A stretch of DNA of 64,000 nucleotides from Parasporobacterium sp. (GTDB lineage Bacteria > Bacillota > Clostridia > Lachnospirales > Lachnospiraceae). Every line of letters starts with the position of its first letter. The first letter of the stretch is position 1. Under the pieces are notes generated by a model. It made no database searches. It saw only the letters and a program-made list of their open reading frames with translations, and was not told the DNA's origin. The position numbers were made by a program, and so were the translations under genes. Below are positions 38,101-46,402 of this stretch, in pieces. The stretch lies in NCBI GenBank assembly GCA_017459985.1, contig JAFUBX010000011.1, forward strand, positions 124,001-188,000, in the 5' to 3' direction.

Positions 38101-38733
38101 AGTTTCTTCTTCGCCATACAGAGTCTGCGCCTGCAGATAGGGATATTCCAGGGCTCTCAGCCAGGGCTCCGGCTCCGGATGACTCTGGGCATACCGGTAC
38201 AGCCGGAGCAGGATATCCTCCAGTCTGGCATCGTTTTTGTCCACATAGTACTCCGCAAATTCCAGGAAGTCTTCCCTTCCCTCCTGATACTGCTCCTCCA
38301 GAAGTTCTTTCAGGGTATCCGACTGGAGCATCCGGATCTCCGCTTCATCCGCCAGACGATATCCCGGATCCAGATCAATATCCTGGATATGATCCCGGAC
38401 GATCTCCGCGCAGAGGGAATCAATGGTACAGATTCTGGCGGTCTGTACCTTCATCATCTGCTGCCTCAGAAACCGGTTTTCCGGCTGGCTGCGGAGCCGT
38501 TCCCGGATCGCGTCAAAGATCCGGGCCCGCATCTCGGCGGCTGCCGCCCGGGTGAATGTCATGATCAGAAACCGGTCCAGATCCGACGGTGCCTCAGGGT
38601 CTGTGATCCTCCGGATGACCCGTTCGACAAGAACCGCCGTTTTCCCGGATCCCGCCGCTGCGGAAACCAGAATATTGCTGCCCCTCGCCCGGATCGCTTC
38701 TTCCTGGGCCGGCGTCCATGTCCTATCTGCCAT
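35149..38733 (-). CDS. addA: ATP-dependent helicase/nuclease subunit A (AddA)
   Basis: Motor and nuclease subunit of AddAB, which resects double-strand breaks and loads RecA. The 1,194 residues are of expected length. Visible motifs are the UvrD-type Walker A SAAAGSGKT (24-32), IIVDEYQDTNYLQ, DVKQSIYRFRLACPELF, LDRNFRSRKEI, MTMHRSKGLEFPVVF and RLLYVAMTRAKEKLIITG. The C-terminal RecB-like nuclease site has ILVDYKTDRI. It overlaps the addB end by 11 bp and precedes an S66 peptidase gene. Confidence 0.95.
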   Translation of the reverse strand: MADRTWTPAQEEAIRARGSNILVSAAAGSGKTAVLVERVIRRITDPEAPSDLDRFLIMTFTRAAAAEMRARIFDAIRERLRSQPENRFLRQQMMKVQTARICTIDSLCAEIVRDHIQDIDLDPGYRLADEAEIRMLQSDTLKELLEEQYQEGREDFLEFAEYYVDKNDARLEDILLRLYRYAQSHPEPEPWLRALEYPYLQAQTLYGEEETPEDPSLIANWMEVYAGIVEESLERIAQMAEQGLRIAEQNFGPAPYAALFGTVLEQIRQMEGKPFDYRAEALEILLSEYPKTPPLRNSDPDVDPALKDAAMELNKEIKKQLSDLKEQYLYDDLETIFGQMGKCRTVVRTIADLVLRFDQRLTLVKKNRKIADFSDIAHYALRILLRYDDSGRILRDETGAPCCTEAAQEMAGSLEEIIVDEYQDTNYLQEYLVQALSGERFGRPNLFMVGDVKQSIYRFRLACPELFQEKYASYVRKEEGKPFLPGRLIILDRNFRSRKEILDAANLVFSRIMTGTSGNIDYSSGHQLVYGGLFGDTKEPDPEYLPEILMIQGSSEQEKYLEAYRIASRIEELVSEGTYRFSDMAILTQRSDNPQLEEVLRQRGIPVLKTSRSGFFDSFEIRLVLDLLRIIDNPYQDIPFTSVLYSPVCSASSEDLARIRIAGQGTGSMYECLKAYCGENPEGGERFRWFLEKLELWRGKATYTGLYDLIEEILEDSGLWMILTAMPEGGSRKANLEFLKSRAQAFAKGSYIGLFQFIRYIKALQETGIDFGNAAGEKAAEAVRMMTMHRSKGLEFPVVFLACCGKEYNEEDLRFNVIADRQLGLGIEYRDPESRRIRRTVLMQTIRQKQKNENRAEEMRLLYVAMTRAKEKLIITGTDRFLNSRIKKWEKDIPGMSDAMSAKSHLSLLGLSLYAGRDHTAQYRLDCVDAPELEQERAEEVADHMELRERLLAWAAEPEETNEAELQCGYQYPFERASVTAGKRTASALENREVAQRYRILPPEKRIYTEEETQQLIGAERGNAYHRFLELLEYDRPFEQQLEEFAENGKLRPEYAQSIDPEKIRGFLKSPVGQRMRDAFLEGRLYREQQFVMGDYEDVNAPGSGVPDEELILTQGIIDAWFTETKEDQIPRIILVDYKTDRIRDEEYYRLTYAPQLAAYAKALERSSGYKVAEQIIYSFELEQEICLTREKEL

Positions 38734-41700
38734 AAATTTCCTTCTCCATCATCTTCGTATCCGTATCCTCCGGAAGTTTTCTTCCATCGCTTCCCCATCT
38801 GCCGTCATCATATTTACAGATATTCCGGTACTCGCACCAGGTGCAGCTGCTCCCTGCGGCGCCGGCTTCCATGGGACGAATCGAGGTCTCCCCTTCCCGG
38901 ATCTGCTGTCCGGCATGAGTGATCTTCTCCTGCACGAAGGACATCAGATGTTCAAATTCCTGATCGTTGGCCACACTGGAGCGGCTGTCAAGTCCTGTCT
39001 TTCCGTACCGGATGTCTGCGACGCTGCTCTTCCTGTTCAGAGTCAGCTCATGATCCAGGGCGCTGATTGCCTCCGGTTCGCAATTCGTCAGTCCGCTCAT
39101 CCGGAACCGGGTTTCCGATTCTTCCTCTTCCCGGATATAATGGTCCTGGATCAGGTAATAGTAGACACCTCCCGGCCGGACGGTCTTCCCGGGGTGTTGA
39201 TCCTGTACCTTTTTCATTGCCTCCGAAAGATAAGCCGTCAGCTGAAGCTGCTGCCCGGTATAAATATCCCGGATGCTGTATTTCTTGCTGCCGGATTTGT
39301 AATCAATTACCTTGACATAGATATCTCCGCCGTCAAAGAGATCGACCCGGTCGATCTTGCCCTTAAAGGCCAGATGGTCCGCCGGCGCGGTCTCAAACTC
39401 CCATTCAAAATATTCCGGGTCATAGCTTCCCAGCTTCACATGGGTCCTCAGCACATCGGCGGTTTTCCGGGTCACGTCTCCGATCCGTTTTTTCAGCCAG
39501 GCGTTCCGGGAGGATTCCTCCAGGACATCCGTCCTCAGATTTCCGGCAGCTTCCTCCACCGCCTCCGAGACCAGACGGTCGCTCAGCTCATCCGTAATAT
39601 CCCGGAAGGAGGTCTGATGCTCCTGCAGTTTTCTGGAATACCGTTCCAGGCTCTCATGATACAAAGTCCCGATATCCGCAGCCTCCACCCCGGATTCCGG
39701 ACGTTCCTCCAGCCGGAGCCCATAGGAAAGAAAATGCCGGAAGGGACACTGATAGAAGGTTTCATACCGGCTGACGCTCCCCTGCAGGACGTCTCCGTAC
39801 AGATCAAGGACGGTCTGCGGATCCAGCGGAAGCGCCCGGTTCTGAAAACAGGCTCCGGAAAGGATCTGCCTGAGGATCCGGGGGTCCTTCCGGTAAAAAT
39901 ACCGGAGCAGCATCCGCATCTGTTCATCCGGGTCTTCCTTCCGCTCTCCCACCGCCCGGGCAAGGACTTCCGCCGCTTTCCTGTTCCATAGTATGGAAGG
40001 ATCCGGCTGCACCGGCTGGGGCTTTAGTCCCGGGAGAATCTCATCCATATCCCGGAGGAGATAGGACGGAAGGAGTTCTTCTCCATCCTCTTCCCGGGCG
40101 CAGGTCAGAAAAATCTCCCGGGATGGTTTTGTAAACATCAGATACAGATAAAAATGCTGAGTAAACAGATGTTCCATGACTGTCGGAGCCAGTTCGAAAT
40201 GTTCCTGTTTCAGAAACTCCCGTTCCTTCAGGGTCAGCAGTCCCGCATGGGCTGCCGGCGCCGGAAGTCTGCCGTCATTGGCTCCCGCCAGAAACAGGAT
40301 TTTGATCTCATTCAGCCTGGTCCGGGTCAGATCGCCAACCGCCACAGCATCCAGGGAAGGCGGTATGATCGAGACCTTGATCTCCTCCAGGGCACCTGCA
40401 AGCAGATCTTCATATTCCGCTGCCCGGATCTGTTCCTGTCCCATCAGATCCGTGATCTGATCCAGAAGATCCGTGATCAGCCCGCAGATCTGTTCATATT
40501 CCTTTCCCAGGGACATCTCCCCCTGTTCATAGAATGCCTGCGATTTGCGTTCCATCTTCTCTTCGGCATGGCAGCGCACAAGAAGCCGGCTCAGGGCCTG
40601 TGAGAATTCTCCCGCCGTCCGGTCCGCTTTCGCCGCCTCCCGGTAATATTCCCCCGTCAGCAAAGTCACCTTCTGCCGGATCCGGTTGATCTCTTCCAGA
40701 TCCCAGAAATACCGGTTGTTTGCCTCCTGTTCCGGATCTTTGTACAGGATCCGGTTCTTTGTAAACTCCTTTTTCCAGGTCGCTGCTCCCCGGATCCCGA
40801 ATTCCAGACAGTAGTTTTCCAGCTGATTGATCTCATCCTCGGAAAGATCTGTCATGCCGCTCTTCAGAAAGGAGAACACACTGTCAAAGGAAAACCGTTC
40901 GGACACCAGCTGCACGGCACAAATCACAAATCTTGCCAGCGCGTTATCACTCAGTTCTTTTTTATAATCGATAAAACAGGGGATCTGCGCCTGACGGAAG
41001 GTCTCCCTGAGAATCTTATGATATCGTTCCATATCACTGCAGATGACCGCAAAATCCCGGAACCGACAGCGGCCGGAACGGACATTCTCCAGGATCCGTT
41101 CCGCGATAAAACGGATCTCCTCCCGGATATCCGCCGCCTGGCAGACGAAGGCATCCGGAACCTGAAGCCTTCGGTCCGAGGTCACAAGCTCTGAGGGGAC
41201 CTCCGCGTTCTTTGCCGTTTCCCGGAGTTTTTTCAGAGTCTGATTACTGAGACAGAACTGATCGTATTCTTCCGGCTGCTCCAGAATCCGGTCCGAGGGG
41301 ATCGTGACTGTAACCTGCAGCTGCGCGCAGGTTTTCAGGAGCTCTCCGATCAGCCGGTACTGAACCGGGGTAAATCCCGTAAATCCGTCCAGATAGATGT
41401 AAGAACCCCGGATCATCTCCGAGGCGGATACCAGCCTGGCCAGAACGGACAGCACTTCCTCCTGGGTGGTGTACCGGTCGGAGATGGACTCGTTGAATCT
41501 GCGGTAGATCAGCCGGATATCCTGCAGCTTGGCGGATAAGATCCGGTTGCCGGCCTGCTGCGCCGCCTCCTGCATCAGAAACAGATCGTTGTCATCCACG
41601 CCGTACTGCCTCAGTTCCGTGACGGAGGATTTCATCTCCCCGGCGAAGCCGCTCATGTGCACTTTCTTTTTGTAGAGCACCAGATCCTCATGGCTTTCTT

Positions 41701-41995
41701 CCAGGACTCTTCTCAGGATCAGGACTTTCCCGGTATCGTTCAGGATCTCGGATTTCCGGCAGCCCAGTTCTTCGAACACCTTATGGGCGAGCCGTTCAAA
41801 ACTTACGATATCCAGATTCATGACCGAATGCCCCGGATGCTTCTCCACCACCATGCGCTGCATCCGTAGGGTGGCCTGTTCCGGAACAATGGCAATAAAC
41901 GAAGCCCCCGGATCCTTCCGGGATGCTTCGATCATATTCATACAGATCTGTTCCGACAACCCGGAGGATGCCGGACCCGTCATTATTTTCAGCAT
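38723..41995 (-). CDS. addB: ATP-dependent helicase/nuclease subunit B (AddB)
   Basis: Partner of AddA with an inactive helicase fold, a C-terminal nuclease and an iron-sulfur cluster. The 1,090 residues show the N-terminal VPEQATLRMQRMVV stretch, the nuclease motif VKVIDYKSGSKKY, and the cluster cysteines at YQCPFRHFLSYG and CTWCEYRNIC. The N-terminal nucleotide loop, normally GxxGSGKS in this family, reads GPASSGLSEQ at 7-16, so the Walker A lysine is missing. It starts 9 bp after the AEC transporter stop. Confidence 0.93.
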   Translation of the reverse strand: MLKIMTGPASSGLSEQICMNMIEASRKDPGASFIAIVPEQATLRMQRMVVEKHPGHSVMNLDIVSFERLAHKVFEELGCRKSEILNDTGKVLILRRVLEESHEDLVLYKKKVHMSGFAGEMKSSVTELRQYGVDDNDLFLMQEAAQQAGNRILSAKLQDIRLIYRRFNESISDRYTTQEEVLSVLARLVSASEMIRGSYIYLDGFTGFTPVQYRLIGELLKTCAQLQVTVTIPSDRILEQPEEYDQFCLSNQTLKKLRETAKNAEVPSELVTSDRRLQVPDAFVCQAADIREEIRFIAERILENVRSGRCRFRDFAVICSDMERYHKILRETFRQAQIPCFIDYKKELSDNALARFVICAVQLVSERFSFDSVFSFLKSGMTDLSEDEINQLENYCLEFGIRGAATWKKEFTKNRILYKDPEQEANNRYFWDLEEINRIRQKVTLLTGEYYREAAKADRTAGEFSQALSRLLVRCHAEEKMERKSQAFYEQGEMSLGKEYEQICGLITDLLDQITDLMGQEQIRAAEYEDLLAGALEEIKVSIIPPSLDAVAVGDLTRTRLNEIKILFLAGANDGRLPAPAAHAGLLTLKEREFLKQEHFELAPTVMEHLFTQHFYLYLMFTKPSREIFLTCAREEDGEELLPSYLLRDMDEILPGLKPQPVQPDPSILWNRKAAEVLARAVGERKEDPDEQMRMLLRYFYRKDPRILRQILSGACFQNRALPLDPQTVLDLYGDVLQGSVSRYETFYQCPFRHFLSYGLRLEERPESGVEAADIGTLYHESLERYSRKLQEHQTSFRDITDELSDRLVSEAVEEAAGNLRTDVLEESSRNAWLKKRIGDVTRKTADVLRTHVKLGSYDPEYFEWEFETAPADHLAFKGKIDRVDLFDGGDIYVKVIDYKSGSKKYSIRDIYTGQQLQLTAYLSEAMKKVQDQHPGKTVRPGGVYYYLIQDHYIREEEESETRFRMSGLTNCEPEAISALDHELTLNRKSSVADIRYGKTGLDSRSSVANDQEFEHLMSFVQEKITHAGQQIREGETSIRPMEAGAAGSSCTWCEYRNICKYDDGRWGSDGRKLPEDTDTKMMEKEIYGR

Positions 41996-42003
41996 AGGAC
42001 CTC

Positions 42004-42942
42004 TCAGATAAAGCGGAAGCTCTTCAACAGAAATACAAACAGGGTCAGTGTCAGAATGGAGCCGAGGGTGGTCAGAACCACCGCGCTGGCGGTCAGCATT
42101 CCCTCGTGACCGTATTGTTTCGCCATGATATAGGTGGAAGGCGTCGTGGCCCCCGCCAGCATAACAAAGATGGCAACCAGGGACTCATTCCTGAATCCCA
42201 TCAGGACCGCAATGGAGACGAAGACCACGGGAAGCACGAAGATCTTTACGACCGCCGCTGTAATGGAGTATTTCAGCACAGATCTGGCACTCCGGAAATT
42301 AAATTCGCCTCCGATGCAGATCAGGGCCAGCGGCGAAGCCATCCGGGCGAGATAATTCAGCGAGCTGTCGATCAGTTTGGGATACTGAATCCCGATCAGA
42401 GAAGAGACCAGGCCAAGGACCACGCCGATCAGGATCGGATTCTTCAGAACCGCCAGGGCTGTCTTTTTGAGATCTCCCTTCTTTCCCTCCGGAGAGGTGG
42501 CCTGCAGCAGAATCACCGCATAGATATTATATAAAGGAACACAGCCCAGGATCATCATGCCGCTCATGGTGCTGGAACCGTAAATGCTCTGTATCAGAGC
42601 GATCCCCATGACCGCCGCGCTGCTGCGGTAACAGGCCTGGACAAATTCCCCCTGCAGGGATCTGTTTTTGATCACAAAACGGGCAATTCCCCAGGTTCCC
42701 CAGAAGGCCACGGAGGTTGTGATGGCGCAGAACAGCAGGAATTTCAGATTGAAGGATTCCACAAAATCCGCAGCCGCCAGGTCAGTAAACAGAAGGACCG
42801 GCAGTGTGACCTTAAAATTGAATTTGTCTGCGGCCTTCAGAAATCCCTCCGTGAGGATATTGACCTTCCGCAGAAAAAATCCGAAGGCGATCATGATAAA
42901 CAGCGGCATGGTCGCATTCAGGGAGAAAATCAGATTACTCAT
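42004..42942 (-). CDS. AEC family transporter
   Basis: A 312-residue integral membrane permease of the auxin-efflux-carrier family, with roughly ten hydrophobic segments in two halves. Typical features are FGFFLRKVNILTEGFLKAADKFNFKVTLPVLLF near the start, PILIGVVLGLVSSLIG in the middle and AGATTPSTYIMAKQYGHE near the end. Characterised bacterial members move malate, malonate or similar organic acids; the substrate here cannot be read. I start at the ATG 42942, which has GAGAGG 8 bases upstream, rather than an upstream GTG. It leads the addB-addA run. Confidence 0.88.
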   Translation of the reverse strand: MSNLIFSLNATMPLFIMIAFGFFLRKVNILTEGFLKAADKFNFKVTLPVLLFTDLAAADFVESFNLKFLLFCAITTSVAFWGTWGIARFVIKNRSLQGEFVQACYRSSAAVMGIALIQSIYGSSTMSGMMILGCVPLYNIYAVILLQATSPEGKKGDLKKTALAVLKNPILIGVVLGLVSSLIGIQYPKLIDSSLNYLARMASPLALICIGGEFNFRSARSVLKYSITAAVVKIFVLPVVFVSIAVLMGFRNESLVAIFVMLAGATTPSTYIMAKQYGHEGMLTASAVVLTTLGSILTLTLFVFLLKSFRFI

Positions 42943-42985
42943 GTGATGCACCTCTCCATGGACATTTCCTCATAACAGAATGAAT

Positions 42986-43015
42986 AAAAAAAAGTTTGGG
43001 GATTCACTTTTTTTT
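42986..43015. repeat. A/T inverted repeat in the AEC-rnhA divergent region
   Basis: Ten-base arms AAAAAAAAGT (42986-42995) and ACTTTTTTTT (43006-43015) are perfectly complementary, with a 10-base loop. It lies in a strongly AT-rich 150 bp between two divergent genes, where promoters in both directions are expected but not resolvable by eye. Confidence 0.6.
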
Positions 43016-43098
43016 AACAAAAATTTCATACTTATTATGCTAGTATATTATCAGTTATTTTGTCATAATAATCAAATAGATTTTTATATTGGAGAATT

Positions 43099-43533
43099 AT
43101 GGGCGCGATCGCTTATGTAGACGGAAGTTATAATATCAGAACCGGTCAGTTCTCCTACGGGATTGTTTTTTTTACCGGTGCTGTGGATAGGGACGGCAAC
43201 CGGCAGGAGCTTCATTACAGCAAGGCTTTTGAGCACCCGGAACTGGCGGAAATGCGCAATGTCGCAGGAGAGATCATGGGATCCGCCCAGGCGATGAAGA
43301 TTGCCGATACGCTGCATATTCCTGCGCTCACCATTTACCATGATTATGAAGGGATCGCCAAATGGTGCACCGGGGAATGGAAGGCCAAAAAGACCTGGAC
43401 TCAGAAATACCGGGATTACTACAAAGAGATTTCGCAAAGGGTCGCGGTCACATTTATAAAAGTCAAAGGCCATTCCAACGACAAATACAACGACATGGCC
43501 GATGAACTGGCAAGAAAGGCTGTAGGAAATTGA
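43099..43533 (+). CDS. rnhA: Ribonuclease HI-type protein
   Basis: Endonuclease that cuts RNA in RNA:DNA hybrids. The 144 residues show the RNase H core: Asp8 in AYVDGSYN, the Glu of NVAGEIMGS, the Asp of IYHDYEGIAKW and the last Asp in HSNDKYNDMADELA, so all four acidic residues are present. The sequence resembles the RNase H part of the viroplasmin/RNase H proteins common in Firmicutes, without the N-terminal hybrid-binding domain. It starts just after GGAG, with short spacing. Its stop overlaps the next gene. Confidence 0.9.
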   Translation: MGAIAYVDGSYNIRTGQFSYGIVFFTGAVDRDGNRQELHYSKAFEHPELAEMRNVAGEIMGSAQAMKIADTLHIPALTIYHDYEGIAKWCTGEWKAKKTWTQKYRDYYKEISQRVAVTFIKVKGHSNDKYNDMADELARKAVGN

Positions 43534-45221
43534 GCAATACAGATAACAATAAAGAAATCAAATCAGAGATCAGAAATCGTTCCGTCAAGGGGATCCTGAA
43601 GGGGAATGTCACCTCCTCCAGACTGAAATCCAGCAAGAAGGCAAGTATCCGGAGCGCAAAGGAGCATTCTGCCAATCTGGAGCGGAAGATGCCGGAAGAG
43701 ACCGTCAAGGAATCCCCGAAGGCAGCCGCTGCGGAGCCGGTCTCCCCGCAGAAGGAGATCGCTGAGCCTGCGTTTCTGACAAAAACCGCCCCCTCCGGCG
43801 GCAAGAAAGCCTCCGCCCTGAATTTCCGGTGGAGTCTGATCATCCCTGCCATTGTGATCGTTTTATGCCTTGCTGCTTTTGTAGTTGCGTCCCAGGCAGG
43901 ATGGATCCAGACCTTCCTGACTCCGGATTCCAAACGGGAGGTTCTGCAGGCCACGACTCCGGAGACCACGGCTCCCCCGGAAACCACAACTCCGCCGGAG
44001 ACCACCACAACAGAAACCACCACGGAAGAGACTACCACGGAATATGTCCCTTCCTATTATGTGATTTATGTCAATCTTGCCTATAACCGGGTAACGGTCT
44101 ATACCCGCGGGGAAAAATACAGTGACGGCGCGGATCCGGATGATCCCTATGACGATGAATATGACCTGATCCCGGAGATCGCATTTACCTGCTCTCCGGG
44201 CGTGGATGCCTCCACTCCGACCGGTGTTTATTATCTGCAGAACCGGGCAGCCTGGTGCGCCATGATTCATGATGTCTACACCCAGTACGCAACCCGGATC
44301 GTGGATGATGTAATGTTCCATTCGATCCCCTATCTGTCCGAGAATCCCGGAGATCTCGCGACCTATGATTACAATATCCTGGGTCAGGACGCCTCCTCCG
44401 CCTGCATCCGTCTGAATGTGCGGGATGCATACTGGATCTTTGCAAACTGCGCGGAAGCCACCGAGGTCGATATCTATTATGACTGGACCTATCCCGGCCC
44501 CATTGAGCCGGAACCGATCTACCAGATCCCGGATGATATGGATCCGCTGAGCAGATGGGATCCGACGGATATCTATTCTCCCGGGAATCCCTGGATGAGC
44601 TATGAGCCCTTCCTGTCCAATGACTCCATCGTGCTGCCCCGGTATTCTTCCGTGAACTCCCTTCTTGCAGCGGTAGCTCCGACGGATGAATACGGGAATA
44701 ACCTGATCTCCTACTTTTACACTGCCGGCGGCTATGATCTGGAAGAGCCCGGCACCTATGAGACCTACGCCTACATCACGATTGCCAATCTGACATTCTC
44801 CTATCCTCTGACCATCACTGTCACCGAGGAATGGGCGGACGAAGCATTTTACGATGAGGAATATGATGAGTACTCGGAGGGCGATTACGAAGACGAGTAC
44901 TCCGATGAGGATGACGACTATTCGGAGGATGAGTATTCTGAGGATACGTACTCAGAAGATGAATACTCCGAAGACACCTATTCTGAGGATGCGTACTCGG
45001 AGGACGAATACTCCGAAGACACCTATTCCGATGCGGGCGGAAATCTTGCGGATGAATATTACTGGGACACTTACACCGGGGAGGATACCTATTCGGAGGA
45101 TACTTACTCCGAAGATACCTATTCGGAGGATACTTACTCCGAAGATACCTATTCCGAAGATACTTATGCGGAGGATACCGGGTATGAAGATGCCGGGTAC
45201 AGTGAAGAAACTGACTGGTAA
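43530..45221 (+). CDS. L,D-transpeptidase (YkuD) with a long acidic Tyr/Ser/Glu/Asp tail
   Basis: A 563-residue single-pass membrane protein. Residues 1-98 are charged and cytoplasmic, 99-122 form a membrane segment, and 140-172 are a Thr/Pro/Glu linker. At about 175-315 lies a YkuD domain with His264 (MFHSIP) and the Cys292 motif SSACIRL (289-295), so the catalytic site looks complete. Such enzymes make 3-3 peptidoglycan crosslinks or attach proteins to the wall. Residues about 433-563 are an acidic tail of repeated YSEDT/YSEDE units. The start is TTG, overlapping the rnhA stop, with AGGA just upstream. The next in-frame ATG is at codon 54. Confidence 0.85.
   Translation: MSNTDNNKEIKSEIRNRSVKGILKGNVTSSRLKSSKKASIRSAKEHSANLERKMPEETVKESPKAAAAEPVSPQKEIAEPAFLTKTAPSGGKKASALNFRWSLIIPAIVIVLCLAAFVVASQAGWIQTFLTPDSKREVLQATTPETTAPPETTTPPETTTTETTTEETTTEYVPSYYVIYVNLAYNRVTVYTRGEKYSDGADPDDPYDDEYDLIPEIAFTCSPGVDASTPTGVYYLQNRAAWCAMIHDVYTQYATRIVDDVMFHSIPYLSENPGDLATYDYNILGQDASSACIRLNVRDAYWIFANCAEATEVDIYYDWTYPGPIEPEPIYQIPDDMDPLSRWDPTDIYSPGNPWMSYEPFLSNDSIVLPRYSSVNSLLAAVAPTDEYGNNLISYFYTAGGYDLEEPGTYETYAYITIANLTFSYPLTITVTEEWADEAFYDEEYDEYSEGDYEDEYSDEDDDYSEDEYSEDTYSEDEYSEDTYSEDAYSEDEYSEDTYSDAGGNLADEYYWDTYTGEDTYSEDTYSEDTYSEDTYSEDTYSEDTYAEDTGYEDAGYSEETDW
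44930..45180 (+). repeat. 15-bp coding minisatellite (YSED-T/E units)
   Basis: Imperfect tandem repeats of five codons encode Tyr-Ser-Glu-Asp-Thr or -Glu/-Ala. Within it, a 30-bp unit is repeated exactly at 45084-45113 and 45114-45143, showing very recent expansion. Changes in repeat number keep the reading frame. Confidence 0.85.
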
Positions 45222-45233
45222 GGTACCTTGTTC

Positions 45234-46040
45234 TTACAGATATAAGATCAGTGCAATGATCCCCAGATGAACCGGATAGAACAGATAGTAAAACATTTTG
45301 GGCAGTTGTCTGCCCTTTTTTCCGTTGTAGAGGAAGATCAGAGGGAAGGCCAGCAGTCCGAATACCTGGATCCGGTCCGTCCGCATCAGATCATTGATCA
45401 GCGTGGCACTGTGTCTGCTGATCCAGTTGACTGCTCCGTTCATCACCAGTACATGGGCGATATAGCCAACCGTCATGACAAGGGCTCCCGCCAACGCCAG
45501 TTTGGGAAACTCATAGCGCCAGAGATAAAATACCAGGATCAGCAAAATCCCCATCATCCCGTATTCAAAATGAAGTACCTCTGAAATAGCGCAGGCTGCC
45601 GCTGCAGCCAGGATTCTCAAAGCCATCGACAGGATCTTTGATCCGATCCTTCGCTCCAGCCACTCCCAGGCATAAAGGGTAATTAGTCCCAGAAACAGCA
45701 GGAAAAAGATATTCTGCGTTTCAAAATCAAGAACTCTTCCGGTATTCACATAGCTGTACGGAACAACAGAAATCACCGCAAGCGCCAGCAATCTTCCCGC
45801 ATACTTGATTTTATTCCGGGTCTTAAGCGCTCCTTCTGCGATCATGAAAGCATACAGCACAAACGCGATCCGGCCAATAACCCTTCCCAGAACATACCAG
45901 TCATTTGAATAAACATTCAGGTTTCCCTGCTGATACAGATAAGCTTTCAGCAGAAAGGCCGTGACATGATCGATGGTCATCGTGATCACTGCGATATTTT
46001 TTAATACGGCTGCTGATAATCCTTTTCTTGTTGTTTCCAT
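45234..46040 (-). CDS. TraX family membrane protein
   Basis: A 268-residue polytopic membrane protein with about seven to eight hydrophobic segments. Typical TraX/acyltransferase-3-like features are LKNIAVITMTIDHVTAFLL near the start, YVLGRVIGRIAFVLYAFMIAEGALKTRNKIKYAGRLLALAVIS, and FYYLFYPVHLGIIALI at the end. TraX acetylates F-pilin in E. coli, but chromosomal Firmicute members are not tied to conjugation and their substrate is unknown. I start at ATG 46040, which has AGGAAG upstream. The same frame runs 408 bp further but only through repeat-rich DNA and the promoter. Confidence 0.85.
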   Translation of the reverse strand: METTRKGLSAAVLKNIAVITMTIDHVTAFLLKAYLYQQGNLNVYSNDWYVLGRVIGRIAFVLYAFMIAEGALKTRNKIKYAGRLLALAVISVVPYSYVNTGRVLDFETQNIFFLLFLGLITLYAWEWLERRIGSKILSMALRILAAAAACAISEVLHFEYGMMGILLILVFYLWRYEFPKLALAGALVMTVGYIAHVLVMNGAVNWISRHSATLINDLMRTDRIQVFGLLAFPLIFLYNGKKGRQLPKMFYYLFYPVHLGIIALILYL

Positions 46041-46143
46041 AGAATCTTCCTGCTTTATTATTTTGAGTTTCCTGTTGTATGCTGCCCTGCCCGCTGTCTT
46101 CTTCCGGATCCGGGCCCTCTGCTGGATCCGCCGATTCCTACAA

Positions 46144-46172
46144 AGTTTATTGAACTGTGTCCGGATTGTCAA
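46144..46172 (-). promoter_or_regulatory. Promoter of the TraX-family gene
   Basis: On the minus strand a perfect -35 TTGACA (46172-46167), a 17-bp spacer and a partial -10 TAAACT (46149-46144). The predicted transcript starts about 100 bp before the ATG. The palindromic repeat array begins 6 bp upstream of the -35 box. Confidence 0.7.
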
Positions 46173-46178
46173 CGCAGT

Positions 46179-46402
46179 TTTACCGCAATGCTGCATTTTT
46201 TCGGCAGCTCCTGACGAAAAATTGCAGCATTGCGTGAGATTTTCGGCAAACAGCCCTCCAGGACCCGGATTATGCCGAAAAAATGCAGCAATGCGTGAGA
46301 TTTTTGGCAGAAATGGCTCTCTGAAAGCCTCATTGACGAAAAATTGCAGCAATGCGTGAGATTTTCGGCAGCCTTGACGAAAAAATGCAGCATTGCGGTA
46401 AA
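46179..46402. repeat. Array of palindromic 37-bp repeats with 61-bp period
   Basis: Three full 37-bp units lie at 46212-46248, 46273-46309 and 46334-46370, exactly 61 bp apart. Each reads TGMCGAAAAA, TGCAGCAWTGCGTGAGA, TTTTSGGCA, and can fold on itself (TGCCGAAAA against TTTTCGGCA). Two end units differ and are inverted to each other: a 25-bp sequence beginning CGAAAAAATGCAGCATTG is found at 46378-46402 and, on the opposite strand, at 46179-46203. The two 24-bp spacers are unlike one another. No gene is supported in 46041-46914. Confidence 0.85.

Noticed and set aside
46179-46402. A CRISPR array (37-bp repeats, regular 61-bp period).
   Set aside because: Only three full units, repeats differ from each other, spacers are just 24 bp, end units are inverted, and no cas genes are present.
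45234-46402. A conjugative element signalled by TraX.
   Set aside because: No relaxase, coupling protein, integrase or other transfer genes are nearby; TraX-family proteins are common in Firmicute chromosomes.
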